From contig CAXXXS010000001.1 of assembly GCA_963665085.2 (NCBI GenBank), positions 4,712,001 through 4,776,000 on the forward strand: a DNA stretch of 64,000 bases, in the 5' to 3' direction. This document shows, one piece after another, positions 26,630 through 34,771 of the stretch. The notes beneath the pieces were generated by a model, which was given only the letters and a program-made list of their open reading frames with translations, was not told the origin of the DNA and ran no database searches. A program made the translations under genes and the position numbers. Within the stretch, counting starts at the first letter, position 1. Every line of letters begins with the position of its first letter. The DNA is from G963665085 sp963665085. GTDB taxonomy: Bacteria; Bacteroidota; Bacteroidia; Bacteroidales; JAAAOM01.

Positions 26630-27223
26630 ATGTCTACAGTTTATAAAAAAAGTCAAGTAACTCTTCTAATAATTTTCATCATTTGGGGAACTTCCTGCTC
26701 TAAAAATCTTTACCCTGGAAGTTCAGATGAAACCATAAAAAACGGTACTGATAATAAAAGTTATTTACGTTCCTCTGATAGTGAAGAACTAAAAGACTTT
26801 TTTGCTGAAGGTGTTGAAAAAGCAGTATCAGCAAAAGGAATAGAATCTACCGAAATAATTAAAACCGCACAAAGTTATTTAGGTGTTCCGCATTGTATGG
26901 GGGGAAGCAGTAAAAAATGTACAGATTGTTCCGGATTTGTTATGGCAGTATTTAAAGAATATGGAATTTCTCTGCCTCACAATTCAGAAGCACAAGCCCG
27001 TTACGGTGAAATAATCAGGGACAAAGAAAAACTCATAGAAGGTGATTTGGTTTTCTTCATTGAATCCTACAGTACCAGCAATTATATTACTCATGCTGGT
27101 ATTTATATTGGTAAAAATGAGTTTATTCATACTTCTTCATCTAAAGGTGTTGTTATTACTTCCCTTGACAATTCCTGGTGGAAAGATAAATTTATTTTTG
27201 GGACGAGAATTATAGAAAATTAA
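26630..27223 (+). CDS. NlpC/P60 cell-wall hydrolase lipoprotein
   Basis: A 197-residue lipoprotein (signal with GTSCSKN lipobox, Cys24) carrying a C-terminal NlpC/P60 domain of about 120 residues. Catalytic Cys in TDCSGFVMAVFKEYGISLP, catalytic His in THAGIYIGKNEFIHTSSSKGV, and the GDLVFF strand are present. Members cleave gamma-D-Glu-diamino-acid bonds in peptidoglycan peptides. It should act in the periplasm, anchored to a membrane. Two extra Cys (HCMGGSSKKC) before the active site are unusual and may form a disulfide. Monocistronic, followed by a palindromic repeat. Confidence 0.88.
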   Translation: MSTVYKKSQVTLLIIFIIWGTSCSKNLYPGSSDETIKNGTDNKSYLRSSDSEELKDFFAEGVEKAVSAKGIESTEIIKTAQSYLGVPHCMGGSSKKCTDCSGFVMAVFKEYGISLPHNSEAQARYGEIIRDKEKLIEGDLVFFIESYSTSNYITHAGIYIGKNEFIHTSSSKGVVITSLDNSWWKDKFIFGTRIIEN

Positions 27224-27275
27224 GAGACTATAAAAAAGGCTACTCTTTTTAAACACAAACAGGTTATTCAACAAC

Positions 27276-27300
27276 CCGACAGAGTCTTTAGACCTGTCGG
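27276..27300. repeat. 25-bp palindromic repeat, copy 2 (CCGACAG...CTGTCGG)
   Basis: CCGACAG and CTGTCGG with an inner GTCT/AGAC pairing and a TT loop form an 11-bp stem with one bulged A. It matches 1582-1606 apart from the loop, and the flanks AAC... and ...GAGT are shared. It lies 52 bp after the NlpC/P60 gene. Confidence 0.7.
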
Positions 27301-27441
27301 AGTTACATTTAAGTCTTCTTAAATAAGAATCAAATACAAACTAAAACACTGAAACTTATAACCCTTCTCCAAAATACTAAAACTTTAAAAACTTGTTTAA
27401 AACAATTGAACTTAAAATCATCAAAAACTCATTCGACAAAG

Positions 27442-27449
27442 TAATTTTG
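27442..27449 (+). promoter_or_regulatory. -7 box for the PHP-UvrD gene
   Basis: TAATTTTG matches TAnnTTTG. It is 54 bp before the chosen start (27504) and also precedes the alternative ATG at 27468. Confidence 0.5.
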
Positions 27450-27503
27450 TAAAAATCTCAATTATGGATGTTCCATCTGGCCATTGAAATTAAAAATACA
27501 CTA

Positions 27504-30500
27504 ATGAAATACTTTGCTGATTTTCACCTTCACTCCCACTATTCAAGGGCTACAAGCAAAAACCTAAATTTGGAGACTTTGTATCAATGGGCGAAAATCA
27601 AAGGTATAAATGTAATTGGCACAGGGGATTTCACACATCCTGAATGGATAAAAGAGATTGAAAACAAACTTGAACCGGAAGGGAATGGATTGTTCAGGCT
27701 TAAAAATCCACCGAAAGATGGAGGTTTGCTCAATATAAAAACGAAAGAAAATGAAGTTCGTTTTTGCTTGAGCACAGAAATTTCTTCAATCTATAAACAC
27801 GGCGAAAAAGTAAGAAAAAATCACAATATTGTTTTAGCACCTGATTTTGAAACTGCTAAGAAACTAAATGCCCGTCTAAGTGAAATCGGTAATCTTGCTT
27901 CAGATGGAAGACCGATTCTTGGATTACCTGCCAGGGATTTACTGGAAATTGTTCTCGAATCATCAGATGATGCCCATCTAATACCTGCTCATGTCTGGAC
28001 ACCCTGGTTTTCAACTTTAGGTTCAAAAGCGGGATATGATAGTATCGAAGACTGCTTTCGGGATCTTTCTGAACATATCTTCGCACTTGAAACCGGTCTT
28101 TCTTCAGATCCAATGATGAACTGGAAACTATCATCATTGGATAAATATTCTCTGGTATCTAATTCTGATGCTCATTCTCCCCAAAAGCTAGGCCGTGAAG
28201 CCAATATTTTTGATACAGACCTCTCCTATTTTGCAATGTTCGAAGCACTAAAATCAAAAAAAGGATTTTTAGGAACCTATGAATTTTTCCCGGAAGAAGG
28301 AAAATACCACATGGATGGTCATCGAAAATGCAATATTGCTTTGGAACCAGAAGACAGTATTCAACTAAATAATATCTGTCCAGTTTGTGGCAAACCATTA
28401 ACCATAGGTGTTTTGCACAGGGTTGAAAAATTAGCAGATAGAAAAACAGCGCAAAAACCTAAAGACTCACCTGGATTTGAGTATATCATCCCATTGCCGG
28501 AAATTATTGCTGAGATATCCGGAACAGCCCCAACTACTAAGACTGTTCAACAGGCCTATATAAAAACGATATCTGAATTTGGCAATGAATATGATATCTT
28601 ACATAAAGTACCGATAGAAGATATCAAATCAAAATCGGGTATAATCTTGTCTGAAGCAATACGTCGGTTACGCGGACACGAAGTAAATCCTATTGGTGGA
28701 TATGATGGAGAATTTGGTGTTATTCAAATTTTTAATCCGGGTGAGATTGAGAAACTTGTAGGCCAAACCGACATCTTTGGTGGCTCTATGATTGATAAGA
28801 TGGTTAAAAGAAAGACCAAAAAGCAATCGATGCAATCTGCTTCTGCAGGTGATACAAAAGTAATATTGATACAGGAAGCAAACGATGAACAAATACAGGC
28901 AATTAATAGTGAAGATAATGTTCAGGTAATTGCCGGCCCCGGAACCGGAAAAACATATACACTTGTTCAATGGATTATCCATCAGATTAAAGAAAATGGA
29001 GTAAATCCAGAAAAAATTATTGCTATAACATTTACCAACAAAGCTGCAGATGAATTAAAATCACGTTTAATTAAAGAAATCGGAATAAAGGCTATGAACG
29101 TTGTTGTTGGTACATTTCATAGTATTGCTTATAAATTCTTGAAATCAATTAAACCTGAATTAGAAACAATTTACGATCAAAATAACCGGAAAAATATCTT
29201 CAAAATTCTTTTCCCTCAACTTGATAATTCTTTAATAAAAAAACTTAGTTCTCAATTTGAAAGACATCTTGAACTTTTAGAAAGTACAGATGAAGAATTT
29301 AAACCACTTATTGATGAATATCAATCCTACTTAACAAATAATAATGCTGTTGATCTCTCTTCTATTATCTGGAATATCAACGAGCATTTAAGATCCGGCA
29401 ATTCTGAGTTCATTAAAAACATTAAATGTATAGCTGTTGACGAATTTCAGGATATCAATCCGGTGCAGTACGACTTCATTAAACTAATCTCCATAGAAAA
29501 ACATGTCTTTATTATTGGCGATCCGAACCAATCGATTTATAGTTTCAGAGGTTCAAAAACAGAGCTGTTTTTTTCTGCTGAAAAAGATTTATATGCAAAT
29601 AAAATATACTTAACAACGAATTACCGAACACCAGGAAGCATACTAAATCCAGCAAATGAATTAATTGCAAACAATTATCAAGAAACAAATTATAAGCTTA
29701 AGGCTTTAAAAAACACCAATTTTCTTATAAAGCATTTCACTGCTGATGATGCGAAGCAAGAAGCGTCTTTCATAGCTGAACAGGCTTTAAATTATGTAGG
29801 TGGTGTAGACTCTATGAGTACTGGCGTAGCTAAATCTGATTATAACTATGCATTTAGTGACATAGCAATCTTATACCGTACTCATCATGTTGGAAATGAG
29901 ATATCAAAACAATTAAAAACACGAGGTATTCCGGTATTACATAGCGACGGAACTTCATACCTGTCTGAACAACCTTTTGATATTATATACTACTCCTTGC
30001 AATTACTAAACAACAGCAAAAATATTGTAGCATTATCAGGATTAATTGATCGATTATCTCAGATTGGAGAGACTAAAAAACAATCTCTACTAAAAAAGTA
30101 TATTAACGATGAACTCCAGATAGACGAACTATCAGAAGACGAAAATTGGAGAAATTGGATTAAAATATTCTCTCAAATTAAAAAAGAAGAAAAATTAGAA
30201 CGAATTATTCTTCTCCTACTTGATGCTTTCATTCCTGTGTCAATCCTTACAGAACAGGAACAATTCAAAAGAGAGGGATTAATAAAACTGGCTGACGAGT
30301 TTAATGATAGACCCAATGAATTTCTACATAAATATATCTTATCTCCATACACAGATGCTGGCAGACTAAACAGCGGTGGAGTTCGTTTACTCACCTTCCA
30401 TGCAGCAAAAGGCCTTGAATTCCCTGTTACTATTATAGCAGGGGCAGAAGAAGGCATTACTCCAATAGATAGAAAAACGGTTGATTTAGAAGAAGAACGC

Positions 30501-30701
30501 CGGTTGTTTTATGTTGCCATGACACGAGCCAAAGATGAATTAATCATTACTAACTCAAAATCACGGATTATTTATGGTCTAGAAAAAGAAATGGCCCCTT
30601 CGCGATTCTTAGGTGAATTTGATAAAAAATTCATCCAAAGAATAGAGTTTGAAACAAAAACAAAATTCAAATCACAGGACAAACAATTATCCTTATTCTA
30701 G
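27504..30701 (+). CDS. Fusion of PHP-type phosphoesterase and UvrD-family helicase
   Basis: A 1065-residue fusion. The N-terminal ~390 residues are a PHP metallo-phosphoesterase of the TIGR00375 type: FADFHLHSHYSRATSK, GTGDFTHPEW, STEISSIYKHGEKVRKNHNIV, PAHVWTPWFS, SNSDAHSPQKLGREAN, with a CNIAL ... CPVCGKPL zinc-finger-like site. From residue ~460 a superfamily 1 helicase follows: AGPGTGKT (477-484), TFTNKAADELKSRL, VDEFQDINPVQYD (645 on), GDPNQSIYSFRGS, TFHAAKGLEFPVTII and RRLFYVAMTRAKDEL. The ATG at 27504 starts the PHP core at once; 12 extra codons upstream are possible. Probably DNA repair; the nuclease substrate is unknown. Confidence 0.87.
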   Translation: MKYFADFHLHSHYSRATSKNLNLETLYQWAKIKGINVIGTGDFTHPEWIKEIENKLEPEGNGLFRLKNPPKDGGLLNIKTKENEVRFCLSTEISSIYKHGEKVRKNHNIVLAPDFETAKKLNARLSEIGNLASDGRPILGLPARDLLEIVLESSDDAHLIPAHVWTPWFSTLGSKAGYDSIEDCFRDLSEHIFALETGLSSDPMMNWKLSSLDKYSLVSNSDAHSPQKLGREANIFDTDLSYFAMFEALKSKKGFLGTYEFFPEEGKYHMDGHRKCNIALEPEDSIQLNNICPVCGKPLTIGVLHRVEKLADRKTAQKPKDSPGFEYIIPLPEIIAEISGTAPTTKTVQQAYIKTISEFGNEYDILHKVPIEDIKSKSGIILSEAIRRLRGHEVNPIGGYDGEFGVIQIFNPGEIEKLVGQTDIFGGSMIDKMVKRKTKKQSMQSASAGDTKVILIQEANDEQIQAINSEDNVQVIAGPGTGKTYTLVQWIIHQIKENGVNPEKIIAITFTNKAADELKSRLIKEIGIKAMNVVVGTFHSIAYKFLKSIKPELETIYDQNNRKNIFKILFPQLDNSLIKKLSSQFERHLELLESTDEEFKPLIDEYQSYLTNNNAVDLSSIIWNINEHLRSGNSEFIKNIKCIAVDEFQDINPVQYDFIKLISIEKHVFIIGDPNQSIYSFRGSKTELFFSAEKDLYANKIYLTTNYRTPGSILNPANELIANNYQETNYKLKALKNTNFLIKHFTADDAKQEASFIAEQALNYVGGVDSMSTGVAKSDYNYAFSDIAILYRTHHVGNEISKQLKTRGIPVLHSDGTSYLSEQPFDIIYYSLQLLNNSKNIVALSGLIDRLSQIGETKKQSLLKKYINDELQIDELSEDENWRNWIKIFSQIKKEEKLERIILLLLDAFIPVSILTEQEQFKREGLIKLADEFNDRPNEFLHKYILSPYTDAGRLNSGGVRLLTFHAAKGLEFPVTIIAGAEEGITPIDRKTVDLEEERRLFYVAMTRAKDELIITNSKSRIIYGLEKEMAPSRFLGEFDKKFIQRIEFETKTKFKSQDKQLSLF

Positions 30702-30780
30702 ATGAATAAAGACAATTAACTGCAATAATTTGTTTTCTTTCTATTTCCTTTGTAATTTAAAGTATCAAATAAATAGTTAT

Positions 30781-31905
30781 ATGACAAAGTACGTAGGAAT
30801 TTTAACATCAGGTGGAGATACGCCTGGTTTAAATGCGGCGATTAGAGGAATAGGAAAAGCTGCAATAGGGAGTTACGGAATGGAGGTTATTGGATTTAAA
30901 GATGGTTTTCGTGGACTTATGGAAAACCGTATTCTTCAAATGAATGGAGGGGCCCTATCAGGAATTTTAACGTTAGGGGGTACAATATTAGGTACTAGCC
31001 GTAATAAGCCCAATAAAATGCCTGTTGGTGGAAAGATGATGGATATGACTGATGTTATTGTAGAAAACTATCACAAACATCATCTTGATGTACTTGTCTG
31101 CCTTGGCGGTGGAGGCACTCAAAAAAATGCTTTTCATCTAATGGAAAATGGTTTAAATGTAATAACACTTCCAAAAACTATTGATAACGATGTTGTTGAA
31201 ACAGACATCACATTCGGTTTTGATACAGCTCTTGGAATTGCAACCGAAGCAATAGATAGATTACATAGTACAGCTTTAAGTCACCATAGAATTATTGTTG
31301 TAGAAATTATGGGACATAATGCAGGATGGTTAGCACTGGGAGCAGGAATAGCTGGAGGTGCAGATGTTATTCTTATACCTGAAATCCCATATGATATCAA
31401 TGTTATTTCTGAAAAGATTCTTGCACGTGCGAAAAAGGGTAAACATTTTAGTATCGTTGCAGTTGCAGAGGGAAGCCTTTCTCAAGATGTTGGGACTATA
31501 AAAAAATCATTAGAAGAAAAATTAGAAAAAGCAAAAGAGAAAGAGGAAAGAAAAGCAATTAAAAGTGAGATTAAAGAACTCTTTCAACTCCATTCGCAAC
31601 ATACAATGCGATTAGCAGCCCGTTTAGAACAACTAACAAAAATAGAAACACGTGTAACAATACTTGGCCATCTACAGAGAGGTGGAACACCTTCTGCTGC
31701 TGATAGGCTATTAGCATCAGTTCTTGGAACAGGTTGTGCAGAATGTATTGAAAAAGAACAGTACGGAGTTATGGTTGCTTCAAAAAATAATAAACCGGAA
31801 CCAATTCCTTTGAAAAAAGTTGTTGGAAAAAAGAAACTGGTTCCGTTAGACCATTCCTGGGTGAAAACAGCCCGATTATTACAAACTTGTTTAGGAGATG
31901 AATAA
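30781..31905 (+). CDS. pfkA: 6-phosphofructokinase (mixed-substrate/group III-like)
   Basis: Phosphorylates fructose-6-phosphate in glycolysis. A 374-residue protein: GILTSGGDTPGLNAAIRGI, GFRGLME, GGTILGTSRNKP, CLGGGGTQKNAF (residues 108-119), LPKTIDNDV, TFGFDTALGIATEAIDRLHSTALSHHRIIVVEIMGHNAGWLAL and LGHLQRGGTPSAADR. Gly at the position that is Asp in pyrophosphate enzymes suggests ATP use, while Lys132 in PKTIDND is the pyrophosphate-type residue; this mixture is found in group III enzymes. A basic/acidic insertion at residues ~240-265 is unusual. The ATG at 30781 is preferred to one 17 codons upstream, since it starts the fold directly. Confidence 0.9.
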   Translation: MTKYVGILTSGGDTPGLNAAIRGIGKAAIGSYGMEVIGFKDGFRGLMENRILQMNGGALSGILTLGGTILGTSRNKPNKMPVGGKMMDMTDVIVENYHKHHLDVLVCLGGGGTQKNAFHLMENGLNVITLPKTIDNDVVETDITFGFDTALGIATEAIDRLHSTALSHHRIIVVEIMGHNAGWLALGAGIAGGADVILIPEIPYDINVISEKILARAKKGKHFSIVAVAEGSLSQDVGTIKKSLEEKLEKAKEKEERKAIKSEIKELFQLHSQHTMRLAARLEQLTKIETRVTILGHLQRGGTPSAADRLLASVLGTGCAECIEKEQYGVMVASKNNKPEPIPLKKVVGKKKLVPLDHSWVKTARLLQTCLGDE

Positions 31906-31910
31906 CTAAA

Positions 31911-32357
31911 TTACACCTCGGCAGACTCAAGCACTTGCGGAGCTATGATCGAGGTGTTTAATATATTATCTGCAATCGGGCAACGTTTTTGAATTTCTTT
32001 GACAAAATCCTCTTTTTCTGATTGGGACATTTCTGCTTTCACATCAACAAAAGCACGAATTTGTGTAAATCCAGCACGGCCTTCTTCAGTTTTTCCAAGA
32101 AGATAATCTTTATCAATATCACCTTCTATTTTCACATCAATACGGTCGACATCTAATCTTTTCTGTGTTGAAATAATTCTTCCAATAGCACAAATACATC
32201 CACCCAAAGAACTAAGAAAAACTTCCAGGGGATTTGGACCTTCATCGTTTCCACCTGCTGCTTTTGGTTGATCTATAATAAAATTATTTGAACAATTGAT
32301 TTCTGTTTTAAATCCTTTGCCCATTTTACTTCCAACTGTAATTGTTGATATAGCCAT
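31911..32357 (-). CDS. OsmC/Ohr-family peroxide-reducing protein
   Basis: A 148-residue OsmC-fold protein. The family's two redox cysteines are visible: one in FLSSLGGCICAIGRI and one in QKRCPIADNILN. Members reduce organic hydroperoxides or related thiol-reactive substrates in the cytoplasm. The sequence is nearer the YhfA/OsmC general group than Ohr, so the substrate is open. It converges with pfkA with 5 bp between the stop codons. Confidence 0.87.
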   Translation of the reverse strand: MAISTITVGSKMGKGFKTEINCSNNFIIDQPKAAGGNDEGPNPLEVFLSSLGGCICAIGRIISTQKRLDVDRIDVKIEGDIDKDYLLGKTEEGRAGFTQIRAFVDVKAEMSQSEKEDFVKEIQKRCPIADNILNTSIIAPQVLESAEV

Positions 32358-32454
32358 AGTTTTAATTATTTTAAATTAGTTTTGTAAAAATAATGAACAT
32401 ATTCTCATTTCAAATATGTTTTTTAGCACATAATCACAACACAAAATCACACGG

Positions 32455-32483
32455 TTGAATATTAATACTATTTTGTAAATTTG
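32455..32483 (+). promoter_or_regulatory. Promoter of the MEMO-AMMECR1 gene
   Basis: TTG at 32455-32457 and -7 box TAAATTTG (TAnnTTTG) at 32476-32483 with 18 bp between, 22 bp before the ATG at 32506. Spacing is right for the Bacteroidota sigma factor. Confidence 0.6.
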
Positions 32484-32505
32484 CACTAGAAAACCTCATT
32501 AAAAA

Positions 32506-34017
32506 ATGAAAAAAGCTCTTTTAACAATTGTTTGTTTCTTAACTTTGATATCTTGTAAATCTCAGAATGTGAAGAACAACAATGACCATATTTCTTTAAT
32601 AAACCGGAAACCTGTTGTTGCTGGCAGATTCTATCCGGCAACGGATGTTGCTATAGAAAATAAATTAGACGAATTATTTAAATCTGCTGAACCTATAAAA
32701 ACAAATCAACCTCCGATTGCTATTATATCTCCCCATGCGGGTTATCCCTTTTCCGGAGGAGTAGCAGCTAGTAGTTTTAACCAAATTCCAGAAAATCAGA
32801 AATATGAAAATATATTTTTGATTGGAACTAGCCATCGTGTAAGTTTTGAGGGGGCTTCCATCTATAACATAGGAAACTATGAAACCCCTTTAGGCTCAGT
32901 TAAGGTAAACATAGAACTGGCCAATGAAATTTTAAGTAATAATGGAGTCTTCTCTTTTCATCCGGAAGCTCATAGCCAGGAACATAGCCTGGAGGTGCAA
33001 TTACCTCTTCTTCAATATAAATTAGGTGATAACATTCAAATAATTCCAATTATTATAGCCACCCAGCGAACAACTCTTATCAAACAAATAGCAAATGCTT
33101 TGAGCCCTTATTTTAATGAGAAGAATTTATTTATAATAAGTACAGATTTTTCACATTATCCACCTTACGAATTAGCAAAGAGAATTGATTTAGAAACCGC
33201 TGAAGCAATTGCTTCCAACGCGCCAGATAATTTTTTGGCAACAATAAGGGAAAACATGAATAAAGGATTCTCTGATTTGCAAACTTGTATTTGTGGTTGG
33301 TCTTCTGTTCTTACATTGCTTTACTTAAGTGAAAACAAAGACATTTCATATTCTCTCATCGAATACAAAAACTCAGGAGACAATCCAACTTACGGTGATA
33401 AAAGTGGTGTTGTTGGATACTATTCAATTCGTGCTGATATTAACAAAAAAGATTCATCTTTTAAACTAAGTGATGAAGAAAAATTAATTCTATTAAAAGC
33501 AGCCAGGGAAAGTATAGAGTCTAAATTTTATCCTCAAAAAACAATGGATCCTACTCCAGGATTATCAGACAACCTGTTAGAAAAAACAGGAGCTTTTGTT
33601 ACGTTGCATAAAAATGGAAAATTAAGAGGTTGCATTGGAAGATTTACAACAGATAAATCTCTTTACGAAGTAGTAAAAAATGTAGCTGTTTCTTCTGCAT
33701 TTCAGGATACTCGTTTTGATAAACTTTCGATAGATGAACTTTCTAAAATAGAAATTGAAATATCAGTTCTCACTCCTTTAAAAAAAATAGAAGACATTGA
33801 TGAGTTTGAATTGGGCAGACATGGTATCTACATAAAAAAAGGTTTTAACTCAGGAACTTTTCTCCCGCAGGTTGCCAATGAAACAGGATGGAGCAAAGAA
33901 GAATTTATCGGTTATTGTTCAAAAAACAAAGCCGGGTTAGGCTGGGATGGTTGGAAAGATGCGGAATTATATACTTACGAGGCAATAATTTTCTGCGAAA
34001 ACGAATTTGATGAATAA
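32506..34017 (+). CDS. Predicted lipoprotein fusion of MEMO and AMMECR1 domains
   Basis: A 503-residue fusion of the B and A proteins of the AmmeMemoRadiSam system. MEMO domain (residues ~32-315): KPVVAGRFYPA, IISPHAGYPFSGGVAA, LIGTSHRVSFEG, AHSQEHSLEVQLPLLQ and ISTDFSHYPP, with the conserved His pair and Cys (LQTCICGW). AMMECR1 domain (residues ~325-500): GAFVTLHKNGKLRGCIGRF, SSAFQDTRFDKLS and FLPQVANETGW. The first 17 residues form a hydrophobic signal with a lipobox (LISCKSQ), implying export and lipidation, which is unexpected for this system. The radical SAM partner usually next door is absent. Biochemical role unknown. Confidence 0.85.
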   Translation: MKKALLTIVCFLTLISCKSQNVKNNNDHISLINRKPVVAGRFYPATDVAIENKLDELFKSAEPIKTNQPPIAIISPHAGYPFSGGVAASSFNQIPENQKYENIFLIGTSHRVSFEGASIYNIGNYETPLGSVKVNIELANEILSNNGVFSFHPEAHSQEHSLEVQLPLLQYKLGDNIQIIPIIIATQRTTLIKQIANALSPYFNEKNLFIISTDFSHYPPYELAKRIDLETAEAIASNAPDNFLATIRENMNKGFSDLQTCICGWSSVLTLLYLSENKDISYSLIEYKNSGDNPTYGDKSGVVGYYSIRADINKKDSSFKLSDEEKLILLKAARESIESKFYPQKTMDPTPGLSDNLLEKTGAFVTLHKNGKLRGCIGRFTTDKSLYEVVKNVAVSSAFQDTRFDKLSIDELSKIEIEISVLTPLKKIEDIDEFELGRHGIYIKKGFNSGTFLPQVANETGWSKEEFIGYCSKNKAGLGWDGWKDAELYTYEAIIFCENEFDE

Positions 34018-34058
34018 TTTAACATTATCAAATCATCCAACATAAAACAAATTGGTAA

Positions 34059-34211
34059 ATGAATTCTCCTTACCAACAAGTTACAATATCAGGCTCTATT
34101 ATATTGGGCTATGTTTTCACATGGTTTTTAACCTACCTAACAATCGAAGGTCTTTTCCCTGCTGATTACTTAGCGGTAAGTCTTTTCTGTTTCGTCAATA
34201 GTTTTTTATAA
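34059..34211 (+). CDS. Small putative membrane ORF, possibly a remnant
   Basis: A 50-residue frame with an ATG 41 bp after the previous gene. It encodes one or two hydrophobic segments (VTISGSIILGYVFTWFLTYL and DYLAVSLFCFVNSFL). No family recognised; it could be the cut N-terminus of a larger membrane protein. Confidence 0.3.
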   Translation: MNSPYQQVTISGSIILGYVFTWFLTYLTIEGLFPADYLAVSLFCFVNSFL

Positions 34212-34246
34212 ACTGGCATTCTTGATTATTTGATCAGCTACGATGT

Positions 34247-34342
34247 TTTGCATCTAAATAGGCGAAAACATTTTAATCGGCAATGCTTTGAATAATTTTA
34301 TTTTTCGTGGCTTGCCGATTTTTAACTGTTTTTTGATGCAAA
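34247..34342. other. Nested three-part inverted repeat (possible structured RNA)
   Basis: Three co-axial pairings: TTTGCATC (34247-34254) with GATGCAAA (34335-34342), AAAACA (34265-34270) with TGTTTT (34327-34332), and AATCGGCAA (34275-34283) with TTGCCGATT (34312-34320). It lies in a gene-poor gap of ~560 bp (34212-34771). I see no known riboswitch. The porin gene starts 430 bp downstream. Confidence 0.45.
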
Positions 34343-34516
34343 TTGGAGGAAAATATTTTAATTATTAAAAATTTATGTAACCTTATTTGTTACCTTAACG
34401 TTCAACAATAAAAAAACTAAGGCATTTCAAACTAAGAAGGGCACAAAAAAATTACTTCATAGAATGCAATAAGCCGGTTATTAAATTATAATATTAAAAA
34501 AAAAAATTAAAATACA

Positions 34517-34588
34517 TGCCACGGATTCACATCCCCTTTAATCATTATACTATCATCCCCAATCTCTTTCATTCGTGAATCCGTGGCA
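34517..34588. repeat. 14-bp perfect inverted repeat, 44-bp spacer
   Basis: TGCCACGGATTCAC (34517-34530) and GTGAATCCGTGGCA (34575-34588) are exact complements. The spacer is AT-rich and holds no frame. The rest of the gap to 34771 shows nothing else I can support. Confidence 0.65.
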
Positions 34589-34771
34589 AGATTTACTAAA
34601 AATCTTCTTTTTATTGTTAAAATCTAATATACATTGTCAATGTTCTCATCGTAAATGTAACTTTAATACAATAATTACGTAAGGCTAAATAGTATTACAA
34701 TACTTATATATACAGCAAAAGGATGTTGCTAAAGAGTATCGAATACGTTAATTGAAATAAATTTAAAAATC

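Noticed and set aside
34517..34588. 14-bp inverted repeat as terminator of a gene
   Set aside because: No gene ends within 300 bp, the spacer is 44 bp and there is no T-run; kept as a repeat only.
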